From: SIG701 sp045539595
Lineage (GTDB): Bacteria > Bacillota > Clostridia > Oscillospirales > CAG-272
Direction: 5' to 3'
Length of the DNA stretch: 64,000 nt
Assembly: GCA_045539595.1 (NCBI GenBank)
Contig: JAZQFQ010000084.1
Coordinates: 26,442 to 90,441 of the forward strand
Shown here: positions 1 through 8,000 of the stretch, one piece after another
Layout: each line of letters starts with the position of its first letter
Position numbering within the stretch: position 1 is the stretch's first letter
Made by a program: the position numbers and the translations under genes
The notes under the pieces: generated by a model
Database searches by the model: none
Told to the model about the DNA's origin: nothing
Seen by the model: only the letters and a program-made list of their open reading frames with translations

Positions 1-270
1 ATGTATTTTGTAAAAACAACTTGGTTTTCGCTTTTATGTTCAATCGTATGTATTGTTCGAGCGGCGATAGTAAGACCACAAATATCACCACCTTTGTTAG
101 GGATGGTAGGACTTTTGCTAATTTCTATTGTTGTGTCTATCTTTCAACGTAAATTGCCCGATTTAATTCGATGGAAATATAAACATATGGGATATTATGC
201 AGAATTCAAAATATCCATGTGGAAATATCTATGTGCAGTAATAGCGGTTTTGTTTTCATTCTTTGTATAA
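1..270 (+). CDS. Small hypothetical membrane protein
   Basis: An 89-residue product with three hydrophobic stretches, at about residues 7-25, 33-48 and 73-89. The segment between the second and third is basic and aromatic (around residues 50-70), as expected for a cytoplasmic loop. No family is recognised. The reading frame opens with the first base of the window, so the true start and any ribosome site may lie upstream. The gene is AT-rich, unlike most of the window, and so is the next small gene. Its function is unknown. Confidence 0.5.
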   Translation: MYFVKTTWFSLLCSIVCIVRAAIVRPQISPPLLGMVGLLLISIVVSIFQRKLPDLIRWKYKHMGYYAEFKISMWKYLCAVIAVLFSFFV

Positions 271-370
271 TGAAAGATACTGTCACTCGATGATAAAAAC
301 CGTTGCAGAGCAGATAATGAGCGTTTTATAAAGTAAAACAAATTGGAATTTGACAAAGGAGAAATGATTT

Positions 371-532
371 ATGAAAAAAATATTAGTTGCATTTTTCTTT
401 GTGTTGATAGGTTTTTATACCCCGTCGTTCATAGACGCTTTTCAACTCGAGAACTCTGCTTTTGAATTATTAATGTTCGCTCCGTATGTTGGAATTCCAC
501 TTGCGGTCTGGGGAATGTTTGAAAAGAAATAA
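371..532 (+). CDS. Small hypothetical membrane protein, 53 aa
   Basis: A short reading frame begins at ATG 371 behind a good ribosome site (AAAGGAG at 355-361) and ends at TAA 530-532. The product starts MKKILVAFFFVLIGFYTP, which is either a signal peptide or a membrane segment. A second hydrophobic stretch (about residues 34-48) is followed by a charged end. There is no recognisable domain. An intrinsic terminator follows at 565-600, which supports it being a real transcribed gene. It shares the AT-rich composition of the upstream ORF and may belong to the same transcript. Confidence 0.5.
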   Translation: MKKILVAFFFVLIGFYTPSFIDAFQLENSAFELLMFAPYVGIPLAVWGMFEKK

Positions 533-564
533 GAGATGCCAATCCCAACTTGTCGAACAGATAA

Positions 565-600
565 GGAGCAGAGGTTTAGACCTCTGCTCCTGTTGTTTTA
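565..600 (+). terminator. Intrinsic terminator
   Basis: A perfect 10-bp stem (GGAGCAGAGG at 565-574 with CCTCTGCTCC at 581-590) with a six-base loop, followed by TGTTGTTTTA. It ends the transcript of the two AT-rich small genes. Confidence 0.8.
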
Positions 601-787
601 CTCTATAATTGTCCTGTGGCTCATTTTAAGCGATTTTAAGTACCAATGCAGTATTGCTGTGGGTAAATGCCGTAAATCGCGCTGTGGGACATTTCCCTGT
701 GCATTTCGACGGCGAATTAAATTTATTGGCGTTCAGCAACAAAAATCTAAAAAGGGACTGCAGAAGTATTGAACCGATGAGATACGG
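601..787. other. Intergenic stretch with no supported gene
   Basis: Between the terminator and the promoter of the CPBP gene no reading frame has both a ribosome site and a plausible start. A 78-codon frame (536-772) runs through the terminator and has no ribosome site, so it is not called. Nothing else is recognised. Confidence 0.5.
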
Positions 788-816
788 TAGACTTTTTCCC
801 CATTATATGTTATAAT
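788..816 (+). promoter_or_regulatory. Candidate promoter for the CPBP gene
   Basis: TAGACT (788-793), a 17-base spacer and TATAAT (811-816). The -10 box lies inside the right arm of a long inverted repeat (791-826), so this is either a promoter under an operator or a palindrome that mimics one. Confidence 0.5.
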
Positions 817-826
817 GGGGAAAAGT
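791..826. repeat. Long near-perfect inverted repeat
   Basis: The left arm 791-807 and right arm 811-826 are complementary over 16 bp, with one extra T in the left arm and a three-base centre (TGT). Both arms carry a TATAAT-type hexamer, one on each strand. It lies about 90 bases before the CPBP gene and could be an operator, a transcript hairpin, or a small dispersed palindrome. Confidence 0.7.
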
Positions 827-915
827 CGCTGGTGCAGGCATGTGCATCCATAGCGTGAGATCGGCTCACAACCGATGTGCCGAATGCCGTAAACAATGTG
901 CAAAAGGAGAGCCGT

Positions 916-1869
916 ATGACTAATACAACTCAAAAGGATTCTAATCTGTTTCGGCTGGGGGGCGCCTTTTTTGCCATGGTGGCGGCAGTCATCCTTTTTC
1001 AGTTTGGAATCAGTATTGCAGTAGGGATAGTTGCCCCGGCCGCTGCCGAGCATCCGCTGTTTGATTGGCTGCTATCGTTGGTGCCGATTTACGTGGGAGG
1101 ATTGCCCATATGCTGTCTGATTCTTCGCAAAGGCTCCTATGAGCCGCTGAAGAAACAGAGGCTTTCCCCCTCTCATTTTTTGCTGGCGGCGGTGGTTGCC
1201 TTTGGTGTTATGTTGCTGGGAACGATTATCGGCAACACAATTATGCTGACCCTGTCCTCCATCCTGGGAAAGCAGGTATCCAATCCTGTGCAGGAAATCG
1301 TGATGGAGTCCCATCTGGCTGTGTCCTTTGTGTCCACGGTGATTGTGGCACCGATCGGGGAGGAATTTATCTTCCGCCGTTTGATCATCGATCGCACCCA
1401 TCGGTACGGGGAATTGCCGGCCATCCTGCTTTCGGCAGCCATGTTCGCTGCATTCCATATGAATCTGTACCAGTTCTTTTACGCGTTCTGTGTCGGCACT
1501 GTTCTCGGATACGTGTATGTTAAAACTGGCTGCCTTCGCTACTCTGTGGCACTTCATGCGCTGATCAATTTTATCGGCGGTGTGGTGCCCAGCATAGTAT
1601 TGAAATTGGTTCTCCCCGTGGTGGAGATGGGAACGGAATCGGTGTCTGCTACGCAGATAGCTGTCATTCTTGTTGCTGCTGTAGTCTTGCTTTTGCAATA
1701 TGTGCTTCTGATTGGATGTCTGATTGCCACGATTGTTATTGCTTGCTGCCACTTGCATAGGATTCCCTTAGCACAGGGGGAAGGGGGGCGGCATCTATGG
1801 CGTTCTCCGTTTTTGATTCTGTTCTTCGCCGTTTGTGCGGTATGGATGATCTTGGCCGTATTTATTTAA
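916..1869 (+). CDS. CPBP family intramembrane metalloprotease
   Basis: A 317-residue multi-pass membrane protein of the CPBP (Abi, type II CAAX protease-like) family. The signature motifs are in order: EExxxR at E149-E150-R154 (GEEFIFRR), the second-helix histidine H181 in FAAFHMN, and H214 in HALINF near the end of the domain. These residues form the intramembrane metal site in the family. About seven or eight hydrophobic segments are visible. Start ATG 916 is chosen because AAAAGGAG (902-909) sits upstream; a longer frame from 877 lacks a ribosome site. Such proteins process prenylated proteins or act in peptide immunity, but the substrate here cannot be told. It is a single-gene unit between a candidate promoter and a bidirectional terminator. 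Confidence 0.88.
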   Translation: MTNTTQKDSNLFRLGGAFFAMVAAVILFQFGISIAVGIVAPAAAEHPLFDWLLSLVPIYVGGLPICCLILRKGSYEPLKKQRLSPSHFLLAAVVAFGVMLLGTIIGNTIMLTLSSILGKQVSNPVQEIVMESHLAVSFVSTVIVAPIGEEFIFRRLIIDRTHRYGELPAILLSAAMFAAFHMNLYQFFYAFCVGTVLGYVYVKTGCLRYSVALHALINFIGGVVPSIVLKLVLPVVEMGTESVSATQIAVILVAAVVLLLQYVLLIGCLIATIVIACCHLHRIPLAQGEGGRHLWRSPFLILFFAVCAVWMILAVFI

Positions 1870-1885
1870 CCGCAGTGTTAAAAAA

Positions 1886-1927
1886 GGGGCTGTTGCATGC
1901 AGATGCAACAGCCCCGGATTTTCTTTT
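1886..1927. terminator. Bidirectional intrinsic terminator
   Basis: A perfect 13-bp stem (1886-1898 with 1903-1915) and four-base loop GCAG. T-rich sequence follows on the plus strand (GGATTTTCTTTT), and on the minus strand the stem is followed by a run of six T. It closes both the CPBP gene and the convergent lipoprotein gene. Confidence 0.88.
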
Positions 1928-3495
1928 CACTCAATGACCGTGCGGACGAAGGTGATGCTGTTTTCGTAGAGATAATATGTTATGTAGTTTCTGTGCAGCG
2001 GATGGTGCAACTCGATTTTCGCCAGTTCCGCGGTCATATCGGCAGAGAATACGGTCAGTGTATCCTTGCCGATCCGTCCCGTTTCACCAACCGCCTCCGA
2101 TTCCAGTTTCAGCCATTTGGAGTGGCGGAAGGAAAGGCCGGCCAGCGGCATTTTTTCCTTCGTTCCGTCCACATGTACTTGGTATATCTCCCCGGGAAGA
2201 ATTGGATTCCGGTCATCGTAGTCGGTGCGGGCCTGTATGAACAAAACGCCGTCGTAGGTGGTCAGCGGGTGGCAGGCATCCCGGTATTCCGTGGCCATGC
2301 CGCTTTCCAGATCGTAAATGCCGTAGCCCCGGCTCCACTCCCAGCCGCCGATATAATAGGCAAAATGGGTGTCATCCATAAATCCCAGAGGCGTGTAACC
2401 TATCACGTCGCCGATTCCTACTGCCTTGCAGTCGGGGGAGTCGCCCAGCATCACGTTGGTGAGAATCTGCCGTACCGATCCGTCAGGATATTTCACGTCG
2501 ATGCCGCCGTTGTTCCAGCCGTCCTCCTGGGTGTGATATACGGTATATGTGCCATGGGGAGAGTGCATAATGGCGTCGGCGGAGGGGAAAGCCTCCCATT
2601 CTACGGGAGTTACGGTAAACACGCCGTCCGCCTCGGTGATCTTGTAGCAGGCGGAGGTCTTGTAATATGCGCCGTCTTCCATCGGCATCCGATTCATAAT
2701 CACACATCCGTCGTCGGTGTAGATCAGGTCGAATGGATCTTCGTCAATATCCAACGTCTCCCGATGGACGATTTCCCCGGTGGACAAATCCACGATAAAC
2801 AAGTCGTCTGTGTGTACAAGGTAGCCGCTGGCATCGTTCCGCAGAACTTCGGATGTAACGTACATCCGATACCGATCGCTGAAGGTGTAGTCCCTCACCT
2901 GCGTCTTTTCGTTCTTCACCGGGATTTTCACTGTGTGTACGGACAGATTGCCGGGATTTTCCACCACTTGGATCAGATGTGCCAGCGGCACGTCGGGGAT
3001 ATCCTCCCGGAGCGTTGCTGTGAATTGCCCCAGCGAATCGGACAGGCCCAGATAGTCCAGTGCCACGGTCGCGCTGTCTTTTTCTGCCACCACCGTCATC
3101 ACAATCTCTCCACTGCCCGCACCGGCACCTACGGAAACAATGCGGCCGCCGGTATATCCCTCCGGCAGGGTGAGAGTGCCCCGGTAGTATTCGGCCGGAT
3201 CCGCCTCCGAGGGCTGATGGACGACGTAATAGGCCAGCCCCATTTCCCAGACATACAAGGCGGGATTGCCGCCGAGGGGCGATCCCTTCAGGATGGCGTA
3301 ATCCACGGAAAAGGGGAGCTGCTCCAGTTTCTCAAGAGCAGAAAAATCCGGGGAGGGAATATCCGCGACGGGGGGATCCGTGTCGGCGGGGGTGGATGTG
3401 CCCGGCACATCCGGCACATCCGGCGGATCGGTATGGCAGGCGGCCAGCGATGCACTCAGCAGGAGTGCGAGCAATACGGCGAGGATTCGTTTCAT
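1927..3495 (-). CDS. Hypothetical secreted lipoprotein
   Basis: A 522-residue protein with a clear lipoprotein signal: MKRILAVLLALLLSASLAAC, lipobox cysteine at residue 20. An Asp/Pro-rich linker of about 25 residues follows. The remaining 470 residues are rich in beta-strand-like repeats with aromatic residues and glycines (for example GIYDLESG and IVDLSTGEIV), the style of a beta-propeller surface lipoprotein, but no named family is recognised. Start ATG 3495 is preferred to an upstream frame start at 3597 because a GGAGG ribosome site precedes it and the signal peptide begins there. It is probably anchored on the outer face of the membrane. It is monocistronic and divergent from nrdR. Confidence 0.75.
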   Translation of the reverse strand: MKRILAVLLALLLSASLAACHTDPPDVPDVPGTSTPADTDPPVADIPSPDFSALEKLEQLPFSVDYAILKGSPLGGNPALYVWEMGLAYYVVHQPSEADPAEYYRGTLTLPEGYTGGRIVSVGAGAGSGEIVMTVVAEKDSATVALDYLGLSDSLGQFTATLREDIPDVPLAHLIQVVENPGNLSVHTVKIPVKNEKTQVRDYTFSDRYRMYVTSEVLRNDASGYLVHTDDLFIVDLSTGEIVHRETLDIDEDPFDLIYTDDGCVIMNRMPMEDGAYYKTSACYKITEADGVFTVTPVEWEAFPSADAIMHSPHGTYTVYHTQEDGWNNGGIDVKYPDGSVRQILTNVMLGDSPDCKAVGIGDVIGYTPLGFMDDTHFAYYIGGWEWSRGYGIYDLESGMATEYRDACHPLTTYDGVLFIQARTDYDDRNPILPGEIYQVHVDGTKEKMPLAGLSFRHSKWLKLESEAVGETGRIGKDTLTVFSADMTAELAKIELHHPLHRNYITYYLYENSITFVRTVIE

Positions 3496-3568
3496 AAGGA
3501 TGCCTCCGTAAGTTGGTTTGTCTGTTGGACGGAGCGGGGAGGGGATTTGTTCCCGCGAAAAACACAAC

Positions 3569-3597
3569 ATATTGTTATTTCTTTGAGAGAGCATCAA
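3569..3597 (-). promoter_or_regulatory. Weak candidate promoter for the lipoprotein
   Basis: Read on the minus strand: TTGATG (3597-3592), 17 bases, CAATAT (3574-3569). It lies back to back with the strong nrdR promoter. The -10 match is poor, so this is tentative. Confidence 0.3.
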
Positions 3598-3601
3598 TGC
3601 A

Positions 3602-3630
3602 TTGACAAAAAAGGGAATTTGTGATATAAT
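3602..3630 (+). promoter_or_regulatory. Consensus promoter for nrdR
   Basis: TTGACA (3602-3607), a 17-base spacer and TATAAT (3625-3630): a perfect match to the housekeeping sigma factor consensus. It is 50 bases before the nrdR start. Confidence 0.85.
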
Positions 3631-3680
3631 ACGGCATATTATGAAATCCCTTTGGTGCAGGTATGCAAAGGAGTTTTTCC

Positions 3681-4145
3681 ATGAAGTGTCCCATGTGCGG
3701 CTACGAAGACAGCAAAGTAATCGATTCCCGACCGGTAGAGGAGAGCGACAGCATCCGCCGTCGCCGTGAGTGCAAGAAATGTCAGAAGCGGTTTACGACC
3801 TATGAAATCATTGAGGCATTCCAGCCGCTGATCGTGAAAAAAGACGGTACGAAGGAATATTTTGATAAAAATAAGATCCTGGGCGGCCTGATGAAGGCCT
3901 GTCAGAAACGCCCGGTGGACGCAGAAGCCATCGCCGCGGAGATCGAGGTGGAGATCATGAATTCTCTCCGCCGGGAGATCCCCTCCCGGGAGATTGGCGA
4001 ATTGGCCATGGAAAAACTGAAAAAGCGGGACGCGGTGGCCTACGTGCGCTTTGCATCCGTGTACCGCGAGTTCAAGGACGTGGAGACATTCATGAAAGAA
4101 TTGCAGGGACTGAAAGAAGAGCCTACGGAAGACGCGGCGGAGTAA
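3681..4145 (+). CDS. nrdR: Transcriptional repressor NrdR
   Basis: NrdR senses ATP/dATP and represses ribonucleotide reductase genes. The 154-residue product has the full family layout: an N-terminal zinc ribbon with C3, C6, C31 and C34 (CPMCGYE and ECKKC), the conserved segment DSRPVEESDSIRRRREC, then the ATP-cone domain from about residue 49 (QPLIVKKDGTKEYFDKNKI) to 140. ATG 3681 is chosen over an in-frame ATG at 3663 because AAAGGAG precedes it and family members begin MKCP. It is transcribed alone from a consensus promoter. No ribonucleotide reductase gene is in this window, so its targets are elsewhere. Confidence 0.96.
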   Translation: MKCPMCGYEDSKVIDSRPVEESDSIRRRRECKKCQKRFTTYEIIEAFQPLIVKKDGTKEYFDKNKILGGLMKACQKRPVDAEAIAAEIEVEIMNSLRREIPSREIGELAMEKLKKRDAVAYVRFASVYREFKDVETFMKELQGLKEEPTEDAAE

Positions 4146-4183
4146 TCCGCCGCCGATTCTTCGGGAATCTTGCGCGATTCCCC

Positions 4184-4212
4184 TTGCATTTGTGCGTCGG
4201 GTGTGGTATACT
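4184..4212 (+). promoter_or_regulatory. Candidate promoter for the tRNA gene
   Basis: TTGCAT (4184-4189), a 17-base spacer and TATACT (4207-4212), about 30 bases upstream of the mature tRNA 5' end. Confidence 0.6.
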
Positions 4213-4243
4213 ACTCCTTGGCGTAATGAATAATGGAATATAC

Positions 4244-4336
4244 GGAGAAGTACTCAAGTGGTCGAAGAGGCGTGACTCGAAATCTCGTAGGGCGTGAAAA
4301 ATCGCCGCGTGGGTTCAAATCCCACCTTCTCCGCCA
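4244..4336 (+). tRNA. tRNA-Ser(CGA)
   Basis: A type II tRNA with a long variable arm, reading UCG. The acceptor stem GGAGAAG (4244-4250) pairs with CTTCTCC (4326-4332). G4333 is the discriminator and CCA (4334-4336) is encoded. The T arm is GTGGG-TTCAAAT-CCCAC (4309-4325). The anticodon CGA is at 4278-4280, in loop CTCGAAA. The variable arm contains GGCG and CGCC. The anticodon stem CGTGA/TCTCG has one T-T mismatch (4273 with 4285), which is unusual; TCACG on the 3' side would restore pairing. Confidence 0.93.
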
Positions 4337-4377
4337 AAATCGACAGGTTTCGATAGAAGCCTGTCGATTTTTCTTTT
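4337..4377 (+). terminator. Intrinsic terminator after tRNA-Ser
   Basis: An 11-bp perfect stem (4337-4347 with 4360-4370), a 12-base loop, then TTCTTTTTA. Confidence 0.82.
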
Positions 4378-4610
4378 TATCTCTTCACTCTTCTCTTACT
4401 GCCTATTTTGGCGGAAGTAATAAGTAATAGTGAATAGTGAAAAAGTATGGGGTTGCGCTACGCGAACAATTTCAAAATTCGTAAGTTTAGTCTTATACGA
4501 AACGAACTCCTATTTTATCCGAGTGGCCGTCCCTGTAACGTCCTTTGCATTCCTCTCGTTGGAGGGAAGATTTCCCACACCTATGAATTTTTTGTAAAAC
4601 CGCAATTCTG
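4378..4610. other. Intergenic region with short degenerate repeats
   Basis: There is no supported gene. Near 4415-4445 the sequence repeats variants of an eight-base word (TAATAGTG, GAATAGTG). This kind of short tandem word is often seen between genes in Clostridia, so it is probably decayed repeat DNA. A 62-codon frame at 4447-4635 has no ribosome site and runs into the blaI promoter; it is not called. Confidence 0.45.
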
Positions 4611-4667
4611 GGTTGACATCCGTCAACCCATGTGATATACTGGATGTACAGTAAACAAGTGTCAACC
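4611..4667 (+). promoter_or_regulatory. blaI promoter with operator-like inverted repeat
   Basis: TTGACA (4613-4618), 17 bases, TATACT (4636-4641). The -35 box lies inside a perfect inverted repeat, GGTTGAC-N4-GTCAACC (4611-4628). A further half-site GTCAACC is at 4661-4667. An ACTG-N6-CAGT repeat (4639-4652) overlaps the -10 box. Such sites would let the BlaI-like repressor encoded directly downstream block its own operon. Confidence 0.7.
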
Positions 4668-4681
4668 GATGGAGGTGTCCT

Positions 4682-5065
4682 ATGGAACATATTACATTAT
4701 CTGACGGCGAATGGAAGATTATGAAACTGTTGTGGGCACAGTCTCCCCACACCGTGGGCGAGATCGTCAAAGCCCTGGAGGGCGAGACCGGCTGGACCAA
4801 GCCCACCATTTTCGTCATGCTGAAGCGGTTGATCGCCAAAGGTGCCGTCCGCATGGACGACAGCGGTAAGCTGCAGGAATACTATCCCCTTATCCAGCGG
4901 GAGGACGTGGTTCCCCAGGAGGTGGATTCTTTCCTCAGCCGGGTCTTTGACGGAAGCGTGCGTATGATGATATCCGCTCTGACGGATCAGAAATCACTGA
5001 CAAAGAAGGATATTGCCGAGCTCCGGCATATTCTGGATGAGGCGGAGCAGAACGGGAAGGAGTAA
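4682..5065 (+). CDS. blaI: BlaI/MecI/CopY family repressor
   Basis: A 127-residue winged-helix repressor (penicillinase repressor family). The start MEHITLSDGEWKIMKLLW and the recognition region around TKPTIFVMLKRLIAKGAV are typical, and the C-terminal half is the dimerisation arm. In this family a membrane BlaR1 receptor triggers cleavage of the repressor on sensing a beta-lactam or cell-wall damage. A GGAGG ribosome site precedes the ATG. The gene ends 3 bases before the BlaR1-like receptor, so they form one operon under a promoter with operator-like repeats. No beta-lactamase gene is adjacent, so the regulated genes may be the receptor operon itself or lie elsewhere. Confidence 0.92.
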   Translation: MEHITLSDGEWKIMKLLWAQSPHTVGEIVKALEGETGWTKPTIFVMLKRLIAKGAVRMDDSGKLQEYYPLIQREDVVPQEVDSFLSRVFDGSVRMMISALTDQKSLTKKDIAELRHILDEAEQNGKE

Positions 5066-5068
5066 GCC

Positions 5069-8000
5069 GTGGCAGAATATCTTGTAACCCTATCGCTTTT
5101 GATCATGATTCTCTTGGTGGTGCGCGGCCTGTTCCGTAAATCCATTTCCCCCACGGTGATGTACGCCTTGTGGCTGGTGGTAGTCGTGCGGCTGTGCCTG
5201 CCGTTTTCGCTGTTCCAGGTAGAGGTGGATCTGCCCGCCTGGCAGGAGACAATCCCCCAGGAGCAGCAGGGGCATCAGGGCGCGGCGGATCCTGGAATCG
5301 ATCCGGATGCGATCACGCCGCCCACGTCCGGCGCGCCGAGCATGCCGGATACGCCCTCGGTGATTATCCCTACCACACCGTCCCTTCCATCCGTACCCAC
5401 CGTTCCCGCGATACCGGAAAATCCCACGGTGCCGGGTGAGGATTCCTTACCGGATATCCCCCATATCCCGGATGTTCCCGTTACCCCTGAGGTGCCGCCG
5501 GCACCGCCCGCCCCCATCGATTGGATGCGGGTGGCTGTTACGGTATGGATTGCGGGATCGGCCGTCCTGGCTTTGTGGTTTGCCATTACAGGAATCGTAT
5601 ATCATGGTCGGCTCATCACCCACCGGACGCTGTATAAGACTCTGCGCAAAACGAAGGTCTATCTCACCGAGGACGAAAGCGCGCCTTGCCTGGCCGGCGT
5701 GGTCCCCGCGATCTACATTCCTCCCGTGGAGATGGATGAGGATGCCCGGGCGTTCATCGTGCTTCATGAATATATGCATCTGCGCCACGGTGATCACGTG
5801 TGGGCGTTGGTTCGCATCCTGGCCCTTATTGTCCATTGGTGGAATCCCCTGGTGTGGGCGGCCGTCATCCTGTCCAAGCGGGACGCGGAGTTGGCCTGCG
5901 ATCACGCCGTCGCGGCCCAGCTGAATCGGGAAAACCGATTGGAATACGCCCGCATTCTGTTGGATACGATTCCCCAGAAGCACCGTTATGCGGTGGGGCT
6001 GGGAAGTGCGCCCATGAAAGAGCGTATCCTCCGGCTGACAAAGACCCAGAAGAACCGCATCCTCTGCGTGGTTCTCGCTGTGATTATCACCGCCGCCGCG
6101 GTGGGATGCTCATTTGTCCATCTGACGGAGAAAGAGTCCCCTGAGGAGCCGCCCGCGTTCGATTTCGATCTCGATACCCTGTGCCGGCATATCGCGGACG
6201 GCGATCTGTCGGCGCTGGATCTGTTTGATGCATCCAATGAAGAATTCCTGCAGGGGCAGTTTAATGCTCTGCACGCTTATTACAGCGGCACAGCGGAAAA
6301 GGCCGGCGGCGATTGGGAAGCCATGCCCGAGGGGGGCGTGGCTCTGCCCGGGGAGCTTTCCTTTAAAAACTGCGAGAAATTCGAGTACAGCACCGCGTCA
6401 CAAACGCCCGTGGTATTGCGTTATGACGTGGGGGATTACTGGCTGTATGCCGCCTTTACGCTCTTGGATGTGGGCACCACAGGCGACGTTTCCGAGATTC
6501 TGTGGCACCTGAGTGAGGCGTGGTTCATCCCCCAGTCGGACGCAGTGGAAGCCTCCGTGGCGGATCTTGCCGAATGGAAGGTGTACAGCTATTTCCAGAA
6601 TGTCGGCTATACCGAATGGAAAACTCTGAAATTTTACAACCAGGTGACGGGAGAATCGGATTATTTCTCCGCCGCCGCCGGGATAAAGATCACATCCCTG
6701 CAGTACAGCGGCGGAAAAGTGTTTGTCGAGTGTGACTCCCACGGATTTTTGATCTTTGATCTGACGGACGGATTGTATGAATGCCTGTCCACCAACAAAG
6801 ACACCTATATTGCCTACAAAAACGAGTACGGCGCCTACATTCCCGGCTCCGGCCGCTGGCTGAGCGATAGCCGGCTGCAGGCGCGGGGAGAGAAGGGGAT
6901 TTTCACCGTCACCGTGCTTGACGGGGAGTACAGTCTGGCGGATGCATCCCTGTCTGAATCCGAGATTCTGGAAATCTGGCGGTACAATGTGGGCAATGCC
7001 CAAAAGAACAACAACGCTCCCCAGTACCATGTTCCCTATGGAAAACTGCTGAATGATGTGGGAAGCCATGTTCTGGATCTCTTCGTGATGAAGGGGCAGG
7101 CATATCTGGAGGCCCGTCAGGCGTATGACGAGGAAGCGGCCACCGTGCCGTGGCTGGTCTATATGATCCGGGCGTTGGATGTGTCCCGGGAGGAGATCAC
7201 TTCCGCCTTGCAGAAGGATTTTGTTCCCTATACGGATGCCATTGTGGACGCGCTTTTCTCGGAGGATGACGGGCGGATCAATGAAACCTTCCACAGCCCT
7301 CTGGCCCTCTGCCATGAGGGGAAGGTGTACACCGCCTACGATCTCAGCCTGAAGATCACCGACGTGGATTCCGAGGAGCAGAAGGCATTTGTGCGCTCCA
7401 TCCCGAAAGAGGATATCATCGCCCTGATCCGCGCCATACAAGCGCGGGATGCGATGCATGGCGTTGTGACACCCGGTGAGATCGTTAAACTGATCTATCG
7501 CTTGAAGGATATAACTCTGACCGCACCCGGGGACGAGTATGCGTACGGATCCTACTGCTATGTCCATGGCATGGCGTATCATTCCTATCCGTCCGCCCTT
7601 ACGGATGCTTTGGACAGAGATGCGTTCAATGCGTGGCAGGAGGAAGCCCAGTGGCATACCCGGGAGAACGGATGTCCGTTTCCCCAGTCCAATATTTACG
7701 AATTTATCCATCATTTCAACATCCCCAAATCCCGCTTTGTGGAGTTGTACAATGAGCGGACTATAGACGATGATTATCCTATCGATCTTCTGTACGGCGG
7801 GACCGCCGAGGCGGTAGATGCCTATTATCGCACCAGCGACCCGGAAAAAGAACTGGAGAGCATTAAATGGGCCAACCTCCGGGAGTTGAAAATGCATATC
7901 AACGCCTATATCCGGGATGAGCTTCATATACAGATGAAGACCTCGCATTGCAGTCTGGCGGAACTGATGTATGTGGCCGGTATCAAAGCCGAGGAACTCT

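Noticed and set aside
536..772. 78-codon ORF after the first terminator
   Set aside because: No ribosome site, it runs through a strong terminator hairpin, and the product is not protein-like.
1897..3624. 575-codon plus-strand ORF
   Set aside because: Antisense to the lipoprotein, which has a signal peptide and ribosome site; the plus frame has no family features.
4233..4427. ORF over the tRNA-Ser gene
   Set aside because: It is the tRNA and its terminator read as codons.
4447..4635. 62-codon ORF before blaI
   Set aside because: No ribosome site and it ends within the blaI promoter.
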